Assembly: GCA_049426725.1 (NCBI GenBank)
Contig: JBMSYN010000001.1
Span: forward strand, 164,078 to 228,077
Direction: 5' to 3'
Length of the DNA stretch: 64,000 bases
From: UBA961 sp049426725
GTDB taxonomy: Bacteria > Bacteroidota > Ignavibacteria > Kapaibacteriales > UBA961
The notes beneath the pieces are model-generated. The model was not told the DNA's origin, made no database searches, and worked only from the letters and a program-made list of their open reading frames with translations. Made by a program: the position numbers and the translations under genes. This document shows, one piece after another, positions 7,920 through 17,184 of the stretch; the stretch's first letter is position 1, and every line of letters begins with the position of its first letter.

Positions 7920-9815
7920 TCAGAATTTCGGTAAATAAGGCATAAGCGCTACAACTTGCTCCTTCTTTGAAATGGCAAATGCATTGACAGCATATACAAG
8001 TCCTGATCTTAATTCTTGAGGCATATAAGACAAAATTGGTTCAGCTTTTCCCAAACCGAGGGCATTTCCTACCATTTGCTTCAATAGTACAGATTCATCA
8101 TTTTCATCATCTCCTGAAATGGAGGAAAGCAATTCAGCAACAAAATCTTTTGTTTTCGGATAAGCTATAATATTTGCTCTCTTGTTTGCTGGAATTCCGA
8201 TTCGTTTTTTTGCCAAATTGACTGCAAGTTCAATTCCACCAAGTGTGTCAATCAATTTTCTTTGATGTGCATCCATTCCCAACCACACTCTCCCTTTTGC
8301 AAGAGATCTTGCTTGTTCAAATTCCATTTTTCTGCAATTGGCAACTTTTGAAACAAAGCGTTGATAGATTGGATACATTTGATCATACAACTTTTTCTTT
8401 CTTTGATCAGTCATTGGCAACATGAAATTCATGTCTTGAGATGATGCACCAGTTGAAATTGTGTCCATTGTAATACCAAGTTTCGACATTGCATCACCAA
8501 CCAATGGAAACATTCCAATCACTCCAATTGAACCTGTAATTGTTTGCGGATGCGCGATTATGGTGTCGCATGCCATTGGAATATAAAAACCACCTGAAGC
8601 CGCCACATCACTCATCGATGCATAAATTGGCTTTTTCTTTTTCAATGTTTGAATCATTGACCACACTTCATCGGATGCGATAACTGAGCCACCAGGACTA
8701 TCTATTCTCAGTATGACTGCTTTTACTTTGTCATTTTCATAAGCACGCTTGAGTTCTTTCACCAGTGAACCCGAAGCAATCTCTTGAGATCCGGGATCTA
8801 TTGGATTTGGTTGACCATTTGTGCCTGAACGAATAGCACCAACTGCAGAAACTATGGCGATGGAAGCATCTTCATCTGCTAATGAGTTATCATATTCTTC
8901 GCATTCGGCACTTGCATAGTCTTCAAGATCAATCAATGCCAGACGCTCAAGAGTATCAGTTTTCGCAGTTTCTTTCTTTCTCATCGCTTCTATGCGCTTT
9001 TTCATCATATCTTTCACTTCCCATTCTTGTGCAAAGACATCGATAAGCGAGTGTGATTTTAATGAGTCAGCAGTGTATGTCCCCATATCAAAAGCAGCTT
9101 TTACTGCTTCAGGTGTTAGCTTTCTCTGCATGGATATGATTTCATACATGCGATTTGCTCTTGATTGAATGATGACATTCAGTTCTTCTTTGGCGGGAGG
9201 AGTAAATCGCTCTTGTGAAAATGTTTCACCTGCTGATTTATATTCTTCAAATTGTTGAACATGCATTGTCACACCAATTTTTGCCAACATATTCTTAAAG
9301 AATAATGCTGAAACTCCAGGAGCAGAAAGTTCTGCCAAGCCTTCTTTCGGCATGAAGATGGAATCGGCAAGACTGATCATCATATAATCACTTCTGCTTG
9401 CAGTTTCCATATATGCATAAATAAATTTTCCTTTGCTTTTGAAAGAACGCAAGGCTTCAAGCATTTCTTCAAGTTTTACAAAACCCATTTGTGATTCACC
9501 AATTGGGATATACATACCCTTGATTCTTGGATCGACTTCAGCTTTGCGAATGGTTTGGATCAGCTCATAAAAACCGAGTGGTGTAGAATTGTCAAAAAGT
9601 CCTGAACTAACTCCATATTCACTGACTTGTTTTGGCAATGATAATTGCAGAACGCTATAATCTTCAACTTCAACTGTTGAATCAGACCCGAAGAAAATTC
9701 CAAATGAAAAAATAGTCAGCAATCCAATTCCAATGACAATTCCAATGATCATCAATATCTTTTTGCTCGAGGATTGTTTTTGTGAGCCCAAAGGAGGAAC
9801 AATGATTGTATTCAT
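7920..9815 (-). CDS. sppA: Signal peptide peptidase SppA, 67 kDa type
   Basis: SppA is a membrane-bound serine protease that degrades signal peptides left in the membrane. This 631-residue protein has an N-terminal transmembrane helix (about 20-43) followed by two tandem peptidase S49 domains, as in the Escherichia coli long form. The catalytic dyad is visible: Lys193 in EEYKSAGETF of the first domain and Ser407 in DVAASGGFY of the second. The glycine-rich DSPGGSV (372-378) precedes the nucleophile. It stands alone on the minus strand, divergent from an ABC exporter, and its promoter region has a near-match -7 box (TAATTTTC). Confidence 0.95.
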   Translation of the reverse strand: MNTIIVPPLGSQKQSSSKKILMIIGIVIGIGLLTIFSFGIFFGSDSTVEVEDYSVLQLSLPKQVSEYGVSSGLFDNSTPLGFYELIQTIRKAEVDPRIKGMYIPIGESQMGFVKLEEMLEALRSFKSKGKFIYAYMETASRSDYMMISLADSIFMPKEGLAELSAPGVSALFFKNMLAKIGVTMHVQQFEEYKSAGETFSQERFTPPAKEELNVIIQSRANRMYEIISMQRKLTPEAVKAAFDMGTYTADSLKSHSLIDVFAQEWEVKDMMKKRIEAMRKKETAKTDTLERLALIDLEDYASAECEEYDNSLADEDASIAIVSAVGAIRSGTNGQPNPIDPGSQEIASGSLVKELKRAYENDKVKAVILRIDSPGGSVIASDEVWSMIQTLKKKKPIYASMSDVAASGGFYIPMACDTIIAHPQTITGSIGVIGMFPLVGDAMSKLGITMDTISTGASSQDMNFMLPMTDQRKKKLYDQMYPIYQRFVSKVANCRKMEFEQARSLAKGRVWLGMDAHQRKLIDTLGGIELAVNLAKKRIGIPANKRANIIAYPKTKDFVAELLSSISGDDENDESVLLKQMVGNALGLGKAEPILSYMPQELRSGLVYAVNAFAISKKEQVVALMPYLPKF

Positions 9816-9968
9816 GAAAGTACCTATAAAGTATCGAAAATTATCAAGTAAAAATCAACTTACGCGCTGTTGCCAAAGGAGTTACACAGATCATGGAACT
9901 TTTTTGGCATAAATATTCTTACATCGCAAAACTACGACATTTCCCTTTTCCTCTTGGAATTCAGATTC

Positions 9969-10886
9969 ATGGATAGAAGTCCAATCATTGAAATACGCTC
10001 CTTAACCAAACATTTCGGTCAATTCAGAGCCGTGTACAATCTTGATTTAACAGTAAACAAGGGGGACATCTATGGATTTCTTGGTCCAAATGGTGCCGGT
10101 AAAAGCACCACTATTCGTATGCTGATGTCATTGATTGCTCCAACTTCCGGCAATATCAGCATATTTGGAAAGTCTCTCAATTCGCATCGGAATGAGATTT
10201 TATCTGGAATCGGAGCAATTGTAGAAAAACCTGATTTTTATCTTTACCTCACTGCAGAGCAAAATCTTCGGATTCTTGCAAAAATGAATGCACTAGATCT
10301 TGATACAAAGCAGATTCACAAAGCTCTCGATCAAGTTGGTCTTTTGGACAGAGCAAAAAGTAAGGTTAAAACCTTTTCCTATGGCATGAAACAAAGACTT
10401 GGAATAGCACAAGCTCTATTGCATGACCCTGAACTCATAGTCCTCGATGAACCCACCAATGGATTAGACCCCGTAGGCGTTAAGGAAATTCGCGAGCTTA
10501 TATTAAGACTACGTTCTGAACAAAACAAAACCATCTTTTTATCAAGTCATATTTTGCCTGAAGTTGAATTGATAGCCAATAGAATGGTAATCATAAATAA
10601 AGGTACGGCAGTGATTGAAGGCAGTGTGCATGAACTCCTGAATTCTGGCATGTTAACCGTTACTTTCTCAATTGATAATATTGAAAAGTCTAAAGACATT
10701 TTGCGAGAATCACAATTTTCTTCATCTGTCTTAGGTTTTTCCAATGATTCAAATCTCCATATTAAGCTCTCGAAAGAACGCATTGCTGATTGCACTTCTT
10801 TTCTTGTTGATAATGGGATTGGAGTTGATGGCATAAGTTCTACTAGATCGCTTGAAGAATACTTTCTATCCATTACGAGATCATGA
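9969..10886 (+). CDS. ABC-2 type exporter ATP-binding protein
   Basis: The protein has Walker A GPNGAGKS near residue 40, the signature SYGMKQRLGIAQAL near 137, Walker B LIVLDEPTNGLDPVG near 158 and the switch His in LSSHIL. This is the CcmA/NatA-like branch that partners ABC-2 permeases. A GTG/ATG further upstream is open but the family start is near MDRSPIIEIRSLTKHFG, so I use the ATG at 9969, giving 305 residues. Its last four bases overlap the permease gene start, a typical exporter pair. The transported substrate cannot be read from sequence; antibiotic, lipid or copper-linked (NosDFY-like) roles are all possible. Confidence 0.88.
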   Translation: MDRSPIIEIRSLTKHFGQFRAVYNLDLTVNKGDIYGFLGPNGAGKSTTIRMLMSLIAPTSGNISIFGKSLNSHRNEILSGIGAIVEKPDFYLYLTAEQNLRILAKMNALDLDTKQIHKALDQVGLLDRAKSKVKTFSYGMKQRLGIAQALLHDPELIVLDEPTNGLDPVGVKEIRELILRLRSEQNKTIFLSSHILPEVELIANRMVIINKGTAVIEGSVHELLNSGMLTVTFSIDNIEKSKDILRESQFSSSVLGFSNDSNLHIKLSKERIADCTSFLVDNGIGVDGISSTRSLEEYFLSITRS

Positions 10887-11728
10887 TGCATTTTTTTACA
10901 GTTTTATCGATTGAATTGTCAAAAATCTTTTCGAAAGGAAGATCCTATATAGGTTTTGGTGCTATCACTATTCTTGTCCCTATTGTACAAGCCGCAATGT
11001 ATAGTGAAGGTGAAGCATACTTTGCTTTGTTCACTCAGGGATTGCAGCAACAATTTAGTTTTACAGGAACATTTCTGAATGGCTACCTAATAGCATTTGT
11101 CGTTTTACAAAGTTTACTTGTACATGTGCCTTTATTGGTGGCATTGGTTGCCGGGGACATGCTGGCTGGAGAAGCAACCGGTGGTACGTATAGGATACTT
11201 TTTACAAGGCCTGTATCCAGACATACGATTGTTTTGGCTAAATACTGTGCGGCTCTTTTGTACACAATTGGATTGATTGCTTGGATGTCTCTATTATCAA
11301 TGGGACTGAGCTTGCTTATCTTTGGCCCTGGTGAGTTATTTATCGTTTCTAGCTCAATCACCGTATTGCAACAAAGTGATATCCTGTGGAGATTCGGCTA
11401 TGCGTATCTGTTTGGCATATTGAGTATGGCGACAGTTGCATCTATCGCTTTCATGTTTTCCGCACTTGTTGAAAATTCAATCGGTCCAATCGCCATGACA
11501 TTGGCAATCATTATTGTTTTTACCATCATCTCGGCATTGGATGCCGGATTTATTAGGGATGTGAAATATTTGCTCTTCACAAATCATCTCATTTCCTGGA
11601 GATTATTCTTTGAAGAGTCCGTACCGGTGGATAGAATCCTCCTCTCAACCTGGGTGCTTGGCGGACATTCGCTCGTCGCATTAGGCATTTCACTGTTTGT
11701 TATTGTGAAAAAAGATATTCTTTCATAA
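10883..11728 (+). CDS. ABC-2 type transporter permease
   Basis: This 281-residue integral membrane protein has about six hydrophobic segments: near residues 20-40, 68-92, 110-140, 170-195, 205-225 and 255-278. The conserved AGEATGGTYRILFTRPVSR loop near 95-112 is the ABC-2 family feature after the second helix. It overlaps the ATP-binding gene by four bases and would form the exporter with it. The small two-helix protein gene downstream may be an accessory. No substrate evidence. Confidence 0.85.
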   Translation: MMHFFTVLSIELSKIFSKGRSYIGFGAITILVPIVQAAMYSEGEAYFALFTQGLQQQFSFTGTFLNGYLIAFVVLQSLLVHVPLLVALVAGDMLAGEATGGTYRILFTRPVSRHTIVLAKYCAALLYTIGLIAWMSLLSMGLSLLIFGPGELFIVSSSITVLQQSDILWRFGYAYLFGILSMATVASIAFMFSALVENSIGPIAMTLAIIIVFTIISALDAGFIRDVKYLLFTNHLISWRLFFEESVPVDRILLSTWVLGGHSLVALGISLFVIVKKDILS

Positions 11729-11784
11729 GGAATATTTGTAACTTTTCACATTGAGAAATGTCTCTTACGCATTGGAGAAATGAT

Positions 11785-12093
11785 ATGTCTACTTGGCGAA
11801 TACTACAAGTAATTCTTATACTCACAACCTTAACTTTGAGCGGTCTTTGGATCAAAGATGGCTTCCAAGTATTTACGAAGGATAAATCAGAAAAAATCAC
11901 TTTGGTGAAAGACGATATTTTTGGTACAACCATCGAAAAGCGTGAATGGATAGATGACTTTCAGCTTGGTTTGCTTCCTGATGACCCTCTGTTACCCTTT
12001 CGCTCCCTCTCATTCTTCATAGTTTTGTCTTTTCTCGGAATAGCATTAGCACAAAGAAAGATTCACAAAACCACTAAACATGATATTTCATGA
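11785..12093 (+). CDS. Small two-helix membrane protein, unknown function
   Basis: The predicted product is 102 residues with a transmembrane helix near residues 5-22 and another near 75-93, separated by a charged loop of about 50 residues containing an acidic WIDDFQLGLLPDDPLLPF stretch. I chose the ATG at 11785 because GGAG (11774-11777) sits seven bases before it; an upstream ATG lacks this. I do not recognise the family. It lies between an ABC-2 exporter and a YceI-family gene whose start overlaps its stop, so it belongs to that transcript and may be an accessory of either. Confidence 0.65.
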   Translation: MSTWRILQVILILTTLTLSGLWIKDGFQVFTKDKSEKITLVKDDIFGTTIEKREWIDDFQLGLLPDDPLLPFRSLSFFIVLSFLGIALAQRKIHKTTKHDIS

Positions 12094-12734
12094 AAACTAT
12101 CACCTATTTCATTTCGCTCTTACTTTTGACTTGCAATCTTTTAGCCACTCAATTGGGCACCGTCAAAGGCAGGAAATCTGTATCGTTAAACAATGATGTT
12201 GGAACATCCATTGCAAAATTTTACAGCAATTCACCGCTCGAGAAATTCGAAGGTAATTCCCAATCATTACAAGGTTCATTTACATTGGTAGCAGATCAAC
12301 TCGAGCAGAGTTCCGGTCAAATATCCTTTCCTGTCACTTCGATGAAAACAGGTTTGTCTAAACGTGATGATCATATGTATGGGAAGGATTGGCTTGATGC
12401 AAAATCGCATCCTATGATTATGTTTGAAGTAAAAAAGTTAAGCGGTGTATCAATCAAAAAATCAGATAACACAGGTGTTGAATTCTCGGCGATTGCCGAA
12501 GGTAATTGTACACTCAAGGGATCGGCAAAACCAACGAAAGCAAAGATTTATGTCAAATATGTTTTTCAATCCGAGGCAACCAAAAAAAGAGCATCCGGAG
12601 ATCTCGTAATGGTAGATGCCGATTTTTCTGTTTCGCTCAAAGACTTCAATGTACTTGGCAAAGGAGATATTATTGGTAGTAAGGTTGGTGAACAAATCGA
12701 TCTTGACATAAAGTTGTTTGGAAATACAAATTAA
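12090..12734 (+). CDS. YceI-family periplasmic protein
   Basis: This 214-residue protein has a signal peptide (first 18-20 residues, hydrophobic FISLLLLTCNLLA) and a YceI-like lipocalin-type beta-barrel, a fold that binds polyisoprenoids in other members. Typical elements are GNSQSLQGSFTLVADQL, the SGQISFPVTSMKTGLSKRDDHM segment and HPMIMFEVKKL. It is exported to the periplasm. Its start overlaps the upstream small membrane protein and it is followed 15 bases later by a CxxCH exported protein. YceI proteins often sit near cytochrome or electron-transfer genes, which fits that neighbour, but the ligand here is unknown. Confidence 0.85.
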   Translation: MKTITYFISLLLLTCNLLATQLGTVKGRKSVSLNNDVGTSIAKFYSNSPLEKFEGNSQSLQGSFTLVADQLEQSSGQISFPVTSMKTGLSKRDDHMYGKDWLDAKSHPMIMFEVKKLSGVSIKKSDNTGVEFSAIAEGNCTLKGSAKPTKAKIYVKYVFQSEATKKRASGDLVMVDADFSVSLKDFNVLGKGDIIGSKVGEQIDLDIKLFGNTN

Positions 12735-12749
12735 CAAAAGAGGAATTCC

Positions 12750-13562
12750 ATGAAATTCATTTTACTTTCATGCATTACACTTGTCACAATGTTCTTCAAT
12801 TCACAAGCTGACCCAGGAGGTAAGGCAGGAAGACTTCTATCAACTTCAGGAGGCTGTGGTGATTGCCATGGCGGATCTCCTTCATCCTTAACAAGTATTT
12901 CAGTCATTAGCAAAATCGGTTCATTCACAGTAAAACCCGGTACAAAAATAGAGATGACTGCTGCAGTAGCTCATCCTTCTAAACTAGCAGCAGGAATAAA
13001 TATTGGAGTGAAATCAGCAATAAATTCAAATACAAATATTGGTACTCTTGAGGTTGTGGCTGGTCAAGGATTAAAAAAATCATCTTCGGAATTGGTTCAA
13101 TCCGCACCAAAAAACATGACAAATGGAAAGTCTGAGTTTACATTTACATGGACTGCTCCAACACAAGAAGGTATATACTATCTCATGGCTACAGGAAATG
13201 CAGTCAACAGAAATGGTGGTGATAGTGGTGATGAATGGAATTTCATGCAGCCAATACAATTAACTGTAACAAATACAACCGGCATTCAAGAGTCTTCGAC
13301 AGCTTCAATGGCGAAGATGTATCCAAATCCGATGCTCGAATATTCAATGCTTGATTATGAATTACAAGAATCTAGTCATGTAAGTATTTCAGTAATAAGT
13401 ACACTGGGAATAACTGTGTTTTCACAGGACCTAGGAATGCAAGAACACGGAAAGCATAATGTGGGTTTATGGGGTTTACACTCGATTCTACCAACAGGAC
13501 ATTATATGTTATCCATACAAACCCGATTATCTCAAATGTCGATACCATTCATCAAGCAATAA
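12750..13562 (+). CDS. Exported choice-of-anchor V-like protein with CxxCH motif and T9SS tail
   Basis: This 270-residue protein has a signal peptide (about 1-20), a single CGDCH motif at residues 36-40 near the mature N-terminus, and a beta-sandwich region resembling the choice-of-anchor V or Reeler-like domain (about 45-175). The last 80 residues look like a type A T9SS sorting domain: YPNPMLEYSML, a VSISVISTLG strand and a final HYMLSIQTR strand. CxxCH is the usual c-haem attachment motif, so single-haem binding is plausible but unproven; a structural disulphide is the alternative. It follows a YceI gene and ends in a strong terminator. Two similar proteins lie at 47079-48785. Confidence 0.72.
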   Translation: MKFILLSCITLVTMFFNSQADPGGKAGRLLSTSGGCGDCHGGSPSSLTSISVISKIGSFTVKPGTKIEMTAAVAHPSKLAAGINIGVKSAINSNTNIGTLEVVAGQGLKKSSSELVQSAPKNMTNGKSEFTFTWTAPTQEGIYYLMATGNAVNRNGGDSGDEWNFMQPIQLTVTNTTGIQESSTASMAKMYPNPMLEYSMLDYELQESSHVSISVISTLGITVFSQDLGMQEHGKHNVGLWGLHSILPTGHYMLSIQTRLSQMSIPFIKQ

Positions 13563-13565
13563 ATG

Positions 13566-13596
13566 AAAGCCACTTTTCAAAAGTGGCTTTTTTTAT
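13566..13596 (+). terminator. Intrinsic terminator after the CxxCH protein gene
   Basis: AAAGCCACTTTT (13566-13577) and AAAAGTGGCTTT (13579-13590) are perfect inverted repeats around one base, so the practical loop is a few bases wide. A run of T follows on the plus strand. It overlaps the 3' end of the convergent queC gene. Confidence 0.85.
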
Positions 13597-14279
13597 GTGT
13601 AATGGGGTCTAACTTCATATTCAAGTGAATCTTCAAATCCTGCCTTAGCAAATCCCCTTAAACGTAATGCACAAGAATCGCATACACCACAAGCTCTCTC
13701 ATTTTCAGAATAACAGCTCCAAGTTAGGTGTAGTGGAGCAGACAATCTTTTTCCTTCTTTGACAATTTCACTTTTATTCAATGAAATTAGCGGTGTTTTT
13801 ATGCGAATATGTGAATTAGGTTTTGTGCCCTTATCTATCATTGCTTCAAAAGCATCAAAGAATTCCCTTCTACAATCTGGATATCCACTACCATCTTCTT
13901 CAACAGCACCAATAAATATGGCATGTGCACCGATAACTTCTGCCCAACTCACTGCTATGGACAATAGGTTCGCATTACGAAAAGGTACATAGCTCGTTGG
14001 AATAGCATCATGATTCAATGAAGCTTTCATGACAGGCATAGCACTATCCGTCAAACTGCTTCCGCCAATTTTAGAAAGATGCGAAATATCAATATCCATT
14101 CGTTGAGTAATTCCAAAATACTCACAAACATCGTTGAATGCTTTGGATTCCCTCTTCTCGGTTTTCTGTCCATAATGCACATGCAATGCACAAACATCAA
14201 AACCTTGCTCTATCGCTATTGCTGCGCAGACTGTTGAATCCATTCCGCCACTCATTAATACAATTGCAGATTCACTCAT
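13593..14279 (-). CDS. queC: 7-cyano-7-deazaguanine synthase QueC
   Basis: QueC converts 7-carboxy-7-deazaguanine to preQ0 with ATP and ammonia, in queuosine biosynthesis. The 228-residue protein has the PP-loop SGGMDS at residues 10-15 and the C-terminal zinc-binding cysteines in CYSENERACGVCDSC. Length fits the family. It is the last gene of a five-gene minus-strand operon; its start overlaps the nadD stop by four bases. No other queuosine genes are in the window. Confidence 0.95.
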   Translation of the reverse strand: MSESAIVLMSGGMDSTVCAAIAIEQGFDVCALHVHYGQKTEKRESKAFNDVCEYFGITQRMDIDISHLSKIGGSSLTDSAMPVMKASLNHDAIPTSYVPFRNANLLSIAVSWAEVIGAHAIFIGAVEEDGSGYPDCRREFFDAFEAMIDKGTKPNSHIRIKTPLISLNKSEIVKEGKRLSAPLHLTWSCYSENERACGVCDSCALRLRGFAKAGFEDSLEYEVRPHYT

Positions 14280-14878
14280 GATTGCACATACAGATTATGA
14301 GAAAGAATATACTCTTCAACTTGTTTGGGAACATAATCAGAAATGGCTTGCCCGGTTACCATTGCTTCCCTGATCAATGTCGATGAAACATGAAATAATG
14401 GAGACTTTAAGACTAAAGGAATCTTTACATCCAATCCTTCGATCAGTTCATCTAAAAGCATTTGAAGATTTGCATCTTCGGTTCTTTGCACGATGCACAA
14501 TTGTGTAAGCGACAATAAACTCTCCCATTCTTTCCATTCTTTGAATCTATGTGCTTGATCTTCGCCAATAAGAAGAAACAATTCTGCATGTGGAAATTGC
14601 AATTGCAATTCTCTGACAGTATCAATTGTAAATGACAGACCATCTCTGTGAATCTCTATATCAGATACTGTAGCACGAGGAACATCTTGCAAGGCAAGTT
14701 CCAACATGCGTACTCTATGCATGTCTTCTGCGAGTGGCTCATTCATTCTAAACGGAGAACGTCTTGCAGGTATGACAAAACACATGTCCAATCCAATCTG
14801 GGATATGAAAGCTCGGACAAATGCAATATGCCCAGAATGCACGGGATTGAATGTCCCACCCATGATGCCTATTTTCAT
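14276..14878 (-). CDS. nadD: Nicotinate-nucleotide adenylyltransferase NadD
   Basis: NadD transfers AMP from ATP to nicotinate mononucleotide in NAD synthesis. The 200-residue protein shows the nucleotidyltransferase motif GGTFNPVHSGHI at residues 7-18 and the second ATP-binding motif VSSTLIREA near 165. The start ATG overlaps the lnt stop by four bases and the stop overlaps queC, so all three are translationally coupled. Nothing unusual in length or motifs. Confidence 0.95.
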   Translation of the reverse strand: MKIGIMGGTFNPVHSGHIAFVRAFISQIGLDMCFVIPARRSPFRMNEPLAEDMHRVRMLELALQDVPRATVSDIEIHRDGLSFTIDTVRELQLQFPHAELFLLIGEDQAHRFKEWKEWESLLSLTQLCIVQRTEDANLQMLLDELIEGLDVKIPLVLKSPLFHVSSTLIREAMVTGQAISDYVPKQVEEYILSHNLYVQS

Positions 14879-16521
14879 TGCATGCTCCTTTGCCGGAGGC
14901 CTCTATAACCCGCAAAGGTTAGAGCAAACAATGCTAAGAATGAAGAAAATACAGGCAGAATATCCCCAATTTCAGAGTAAAGTGATTTCATCGATATAAT
15001 TGGAACATCACCTATGATTGCAGTTCTTACTTGAGGAGAAGCAAGGTGCGCAATTGATCCATCAGGATGAATGATTCCAGAAACACCTGTATTGCCGCAC
15101 CGTGCAATTGAACGGCGATTTTCTATGGCTCGCATTTGGGAGATGGCAAAATGTTGCATAGGTCCGGGTGAATTATCAAACCAGGCATCATTTGTAATTA
15201 CCATCAATACATTTGCACCTGATTGAGCGTATCTTCTCACAAAATCAGGATAAATAGATTCAATGCAAATGACTGTTCCAATTGAAGCAATATTGTTATT
15301 CTGTTTTTTTAGAATCAAGGGTTGTTGCACTTCCCCTTTTTTCCATCCTGAAATACCAACTCCCCATTGGAGAATAGAACCAAGCCAAGGAATATCCTGA
15401 GAGAATGGAAAACCTTCGCCGAAAGGTGTCAATTTCATTTTTTTATGTATGAGAATACTTGAATCCTGCACCAATGCTGCTGCATTATATGCCACATAAT
15501 AAGATCCCGGAATTAAACGAAATGGTTTTGACAATGGTTCACTTTCAGGATTTTTCACTAGCTCTAAATGAGCAAAACCTGTAAGTACCGGTGTTGATCC
15601 AATAACTGATCGAAAACCGGAAAAATCTTTTTGAACATTTAGTGGAATATTCATGAATGGTATTGCAGTTTCGCTCCACAACCACAGATCAGGTTTCTTA
15701 TTCTTCACTATCTGCATTGTCGATTTGTGAATGAATATCTGATCTCTAACTTCCCCTTCCCATTTATTCCAAGGATTGATATTTGGTTGAACGATACCAA
15801 CTGAAATGGTTGGGGAAATTGTTGTCAATTCATTTATCTCTTTCAATCTACTTTTTCCATACAAGATTGTAATGAGCAAAAGCACCGTAATTGCTATCAA
15901 AGACAATTGTACTGATCGTTTTGATGCTTGCTTCAAAATAAAAAATATCAACACTTGGATGGAAACAAACAGGAATGTCAAACCCCACACTCCAAAAATA
16001 TCTGCACTTTGATCAATGAGCGGAATTGATAAAGCCATATATCCCAAAGACAACCATGGATATGATGCATCAGTCAGAGAATGTAGCCATTCATAAGCAA
16101 CATATATGAATGGCAATAAGACATAAGCAATATGCATAGTCAATCGTTTTCTTACATAGATCAAGCAAATCAATGGAAGCATCAAAAAAAAAGGGTGTCC
16201 AAACTGCAAGGCCAAACCGGCAATGATAAGAAAAGGATCGCTTTCCTTTTGCCAACTTCCAACCCACCAATTTGCGATGCCTTGATATAAGAAATAAGCC
16301 AGATATAGATATCGAAGAAATGCCCCTTTGGGCTTCAACAACTCGGATTCAATCACAAGGAATAGTGGTACCAAAGCGAAAAAAGCCAAGAAGCCAAAGT
16401 GCATTGGTGGAAATGCGAAACCGAGCATGATACCTGTCAAACAAGCATAAACATATGTTTGACTCACATTTTTTGGGATCAAGAATTGTGGAGAAACATA
16501 TGATAGCATTGAATTCATCAT
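14875..16521 (-). CDS. lnt: Apolipoprotein N-acyltransferase Lnt
   Basis: Lnt adds the third acyl chain to the N-terminal cysteine of lipoproteins at the inner membrane. The 548-residue protein has several N-terminal transmembrane helices (about 20-215) and a C-terminal nitrilase-like domain with the catalytic Glu in LWLWSETAIPF, Lys in KKMKLTPFGEGFPF and Cys in VICIESIYPDF. A last hydrophobic helix lies near the C-terminus. It overlaps psd upstream and nadD downstream by four bases each. Presence of Lnt agrees with lipoprotein precursors elsewhere in the window. Confidence 0.94.
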   Translation of the reverse strand: MMNSMLSYVSPQFLIPKNVSQTYVYACLTGIMLGFAFPPMHFGFLAFFALVPLFLVIESELLKPKGAFLRYLYLAYFLYQGIANWWVGSWQKESDPFLIIAGLALQFGHPFFLMLPLICLIYVRKRLTMHIAYVLLPFIYVAYEWLHSLTDASYPWLSLGYMALSIPLIDQSADIFGVWGLTFLFVSIQVLIFFILKQASKRSVQLSLIAITVLLLITILYGKSRLKEINELTTISPTISVGIVQPNINPWNKWEGEVRDQIFIHKSTMQIVKNKKPDLWLWSETAIPFMNIPLNVQKDFSGFRSVIGSTPVLTGFAHLELVKNPESEPLSKPFRLIPGSYYVAYNAAALVQDSSILIHKKMKLTPFGEGFPFSQDIPWLGSILQWGVGISGWKKGEVQQPLILKKQNNNIASIGTVICIESIYPDFVRRYAQSGANVLMVITNDAWFDNSPGPMQHFAISQMRAIENRRSIARCGNTGVSGIIHPDGSIAHLASPQVRTAIIGDVPIISMKSLYSEIGDILPVFSSFLALFALTFAGYRGLRQRSMQ

Positions 16522-17183
16522 TGTTTTTTCAATATGGCAATAGGTGTTTCTCCCCCTCTGGTGCGCTGATCCTTTTGCACATGAATTTCAGCATCCATTG
16601 GAAGAATGATATCCATGCGAGATCCAAATTTCATCATTCCGATTTGCTCTCCCGTCTGAAGAGTATCGCCCTGCTTGACTGTACACACAATTCTTCTAGC
16701 CAATACCCCGGTAATTTGTTTAAACAAGACTTTGCCATAAGCTGTCTCGACTCCAATTCTGCTTTGTTCATTCAATTCTGATGCTTTGGGATGCCATGCA
16801 ACCATGTAGTCTCCCTGCATATATCGATAAAAATCAACTTTACCAGTAACCGGAGAACGATTAACGTGTACATCCAAGGGAGAAAGGAAAATGCTGATTT
16901 GACGGGCTTTTCCTTTGAAAAACTCATGCTCTTCAATTTCAAGAATCTCGACAACCTTTCCATCAGCAGGGGCAATCACTATGGAATGATCATGAAGTGC
17001 TTTCTCCGGTACAACTCGCATGGGATCTCTGAAAAACCATAAAGTAAAAAGTATCACTATACATCCTGAAACTGCAGATATCCATGACAATACATTTGAG
17101 AAAACAAATGCAGCCAAAATGATCAAGGAGAATCCAATAATCAGCATTGGTATAGCATTATCATAACCATAACGAGTAAGCAT
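16518..17183 (-). CDS. psd: Phosphatidylserine decarboxylase proenzyme
   Basis: Psd makes phosphatidylethanolamine by decarboxylating phosphatidylserine with a pyruvoyl cofactor produced by self-cleavage. The 221-residue protein is of the short (Psd-A, archaetidylserine decarboxylase-like) type: two hydrophobic segments at about 10-50, then APADGKV, SPLDVHVNRSPV and the cleavage site FGSR with Gly187-Ser188. I start it at the ATG at 17183, one base after the mqnA stop and behind a GGGA; a GTG nine codons upstream would overlap mqnA. It overlaps lnt at the 3' end. Confidence 0.92.
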   Translation of the reverse strand: MLTRYGYDNAIPMLIIGFSLIILAAFVFSNVLSWISAVSGCIVILFTLWFFRDPMRVVPEKALHDHSIVIAPADGKVVEILEIEEHEFFKGKARQISIFLSPLDVHVNRSPVTGKVDFYRYMQGDYMVAWHPKASELNEQSRIGVETAYGKVLFKQITGVLARRIVCTVKQGDTLQTGEQIGMMKFGSRMDIILPMDAEIHVQKDQRTRGGETPIAILKKQ

Positions 17184-17184
17184 A

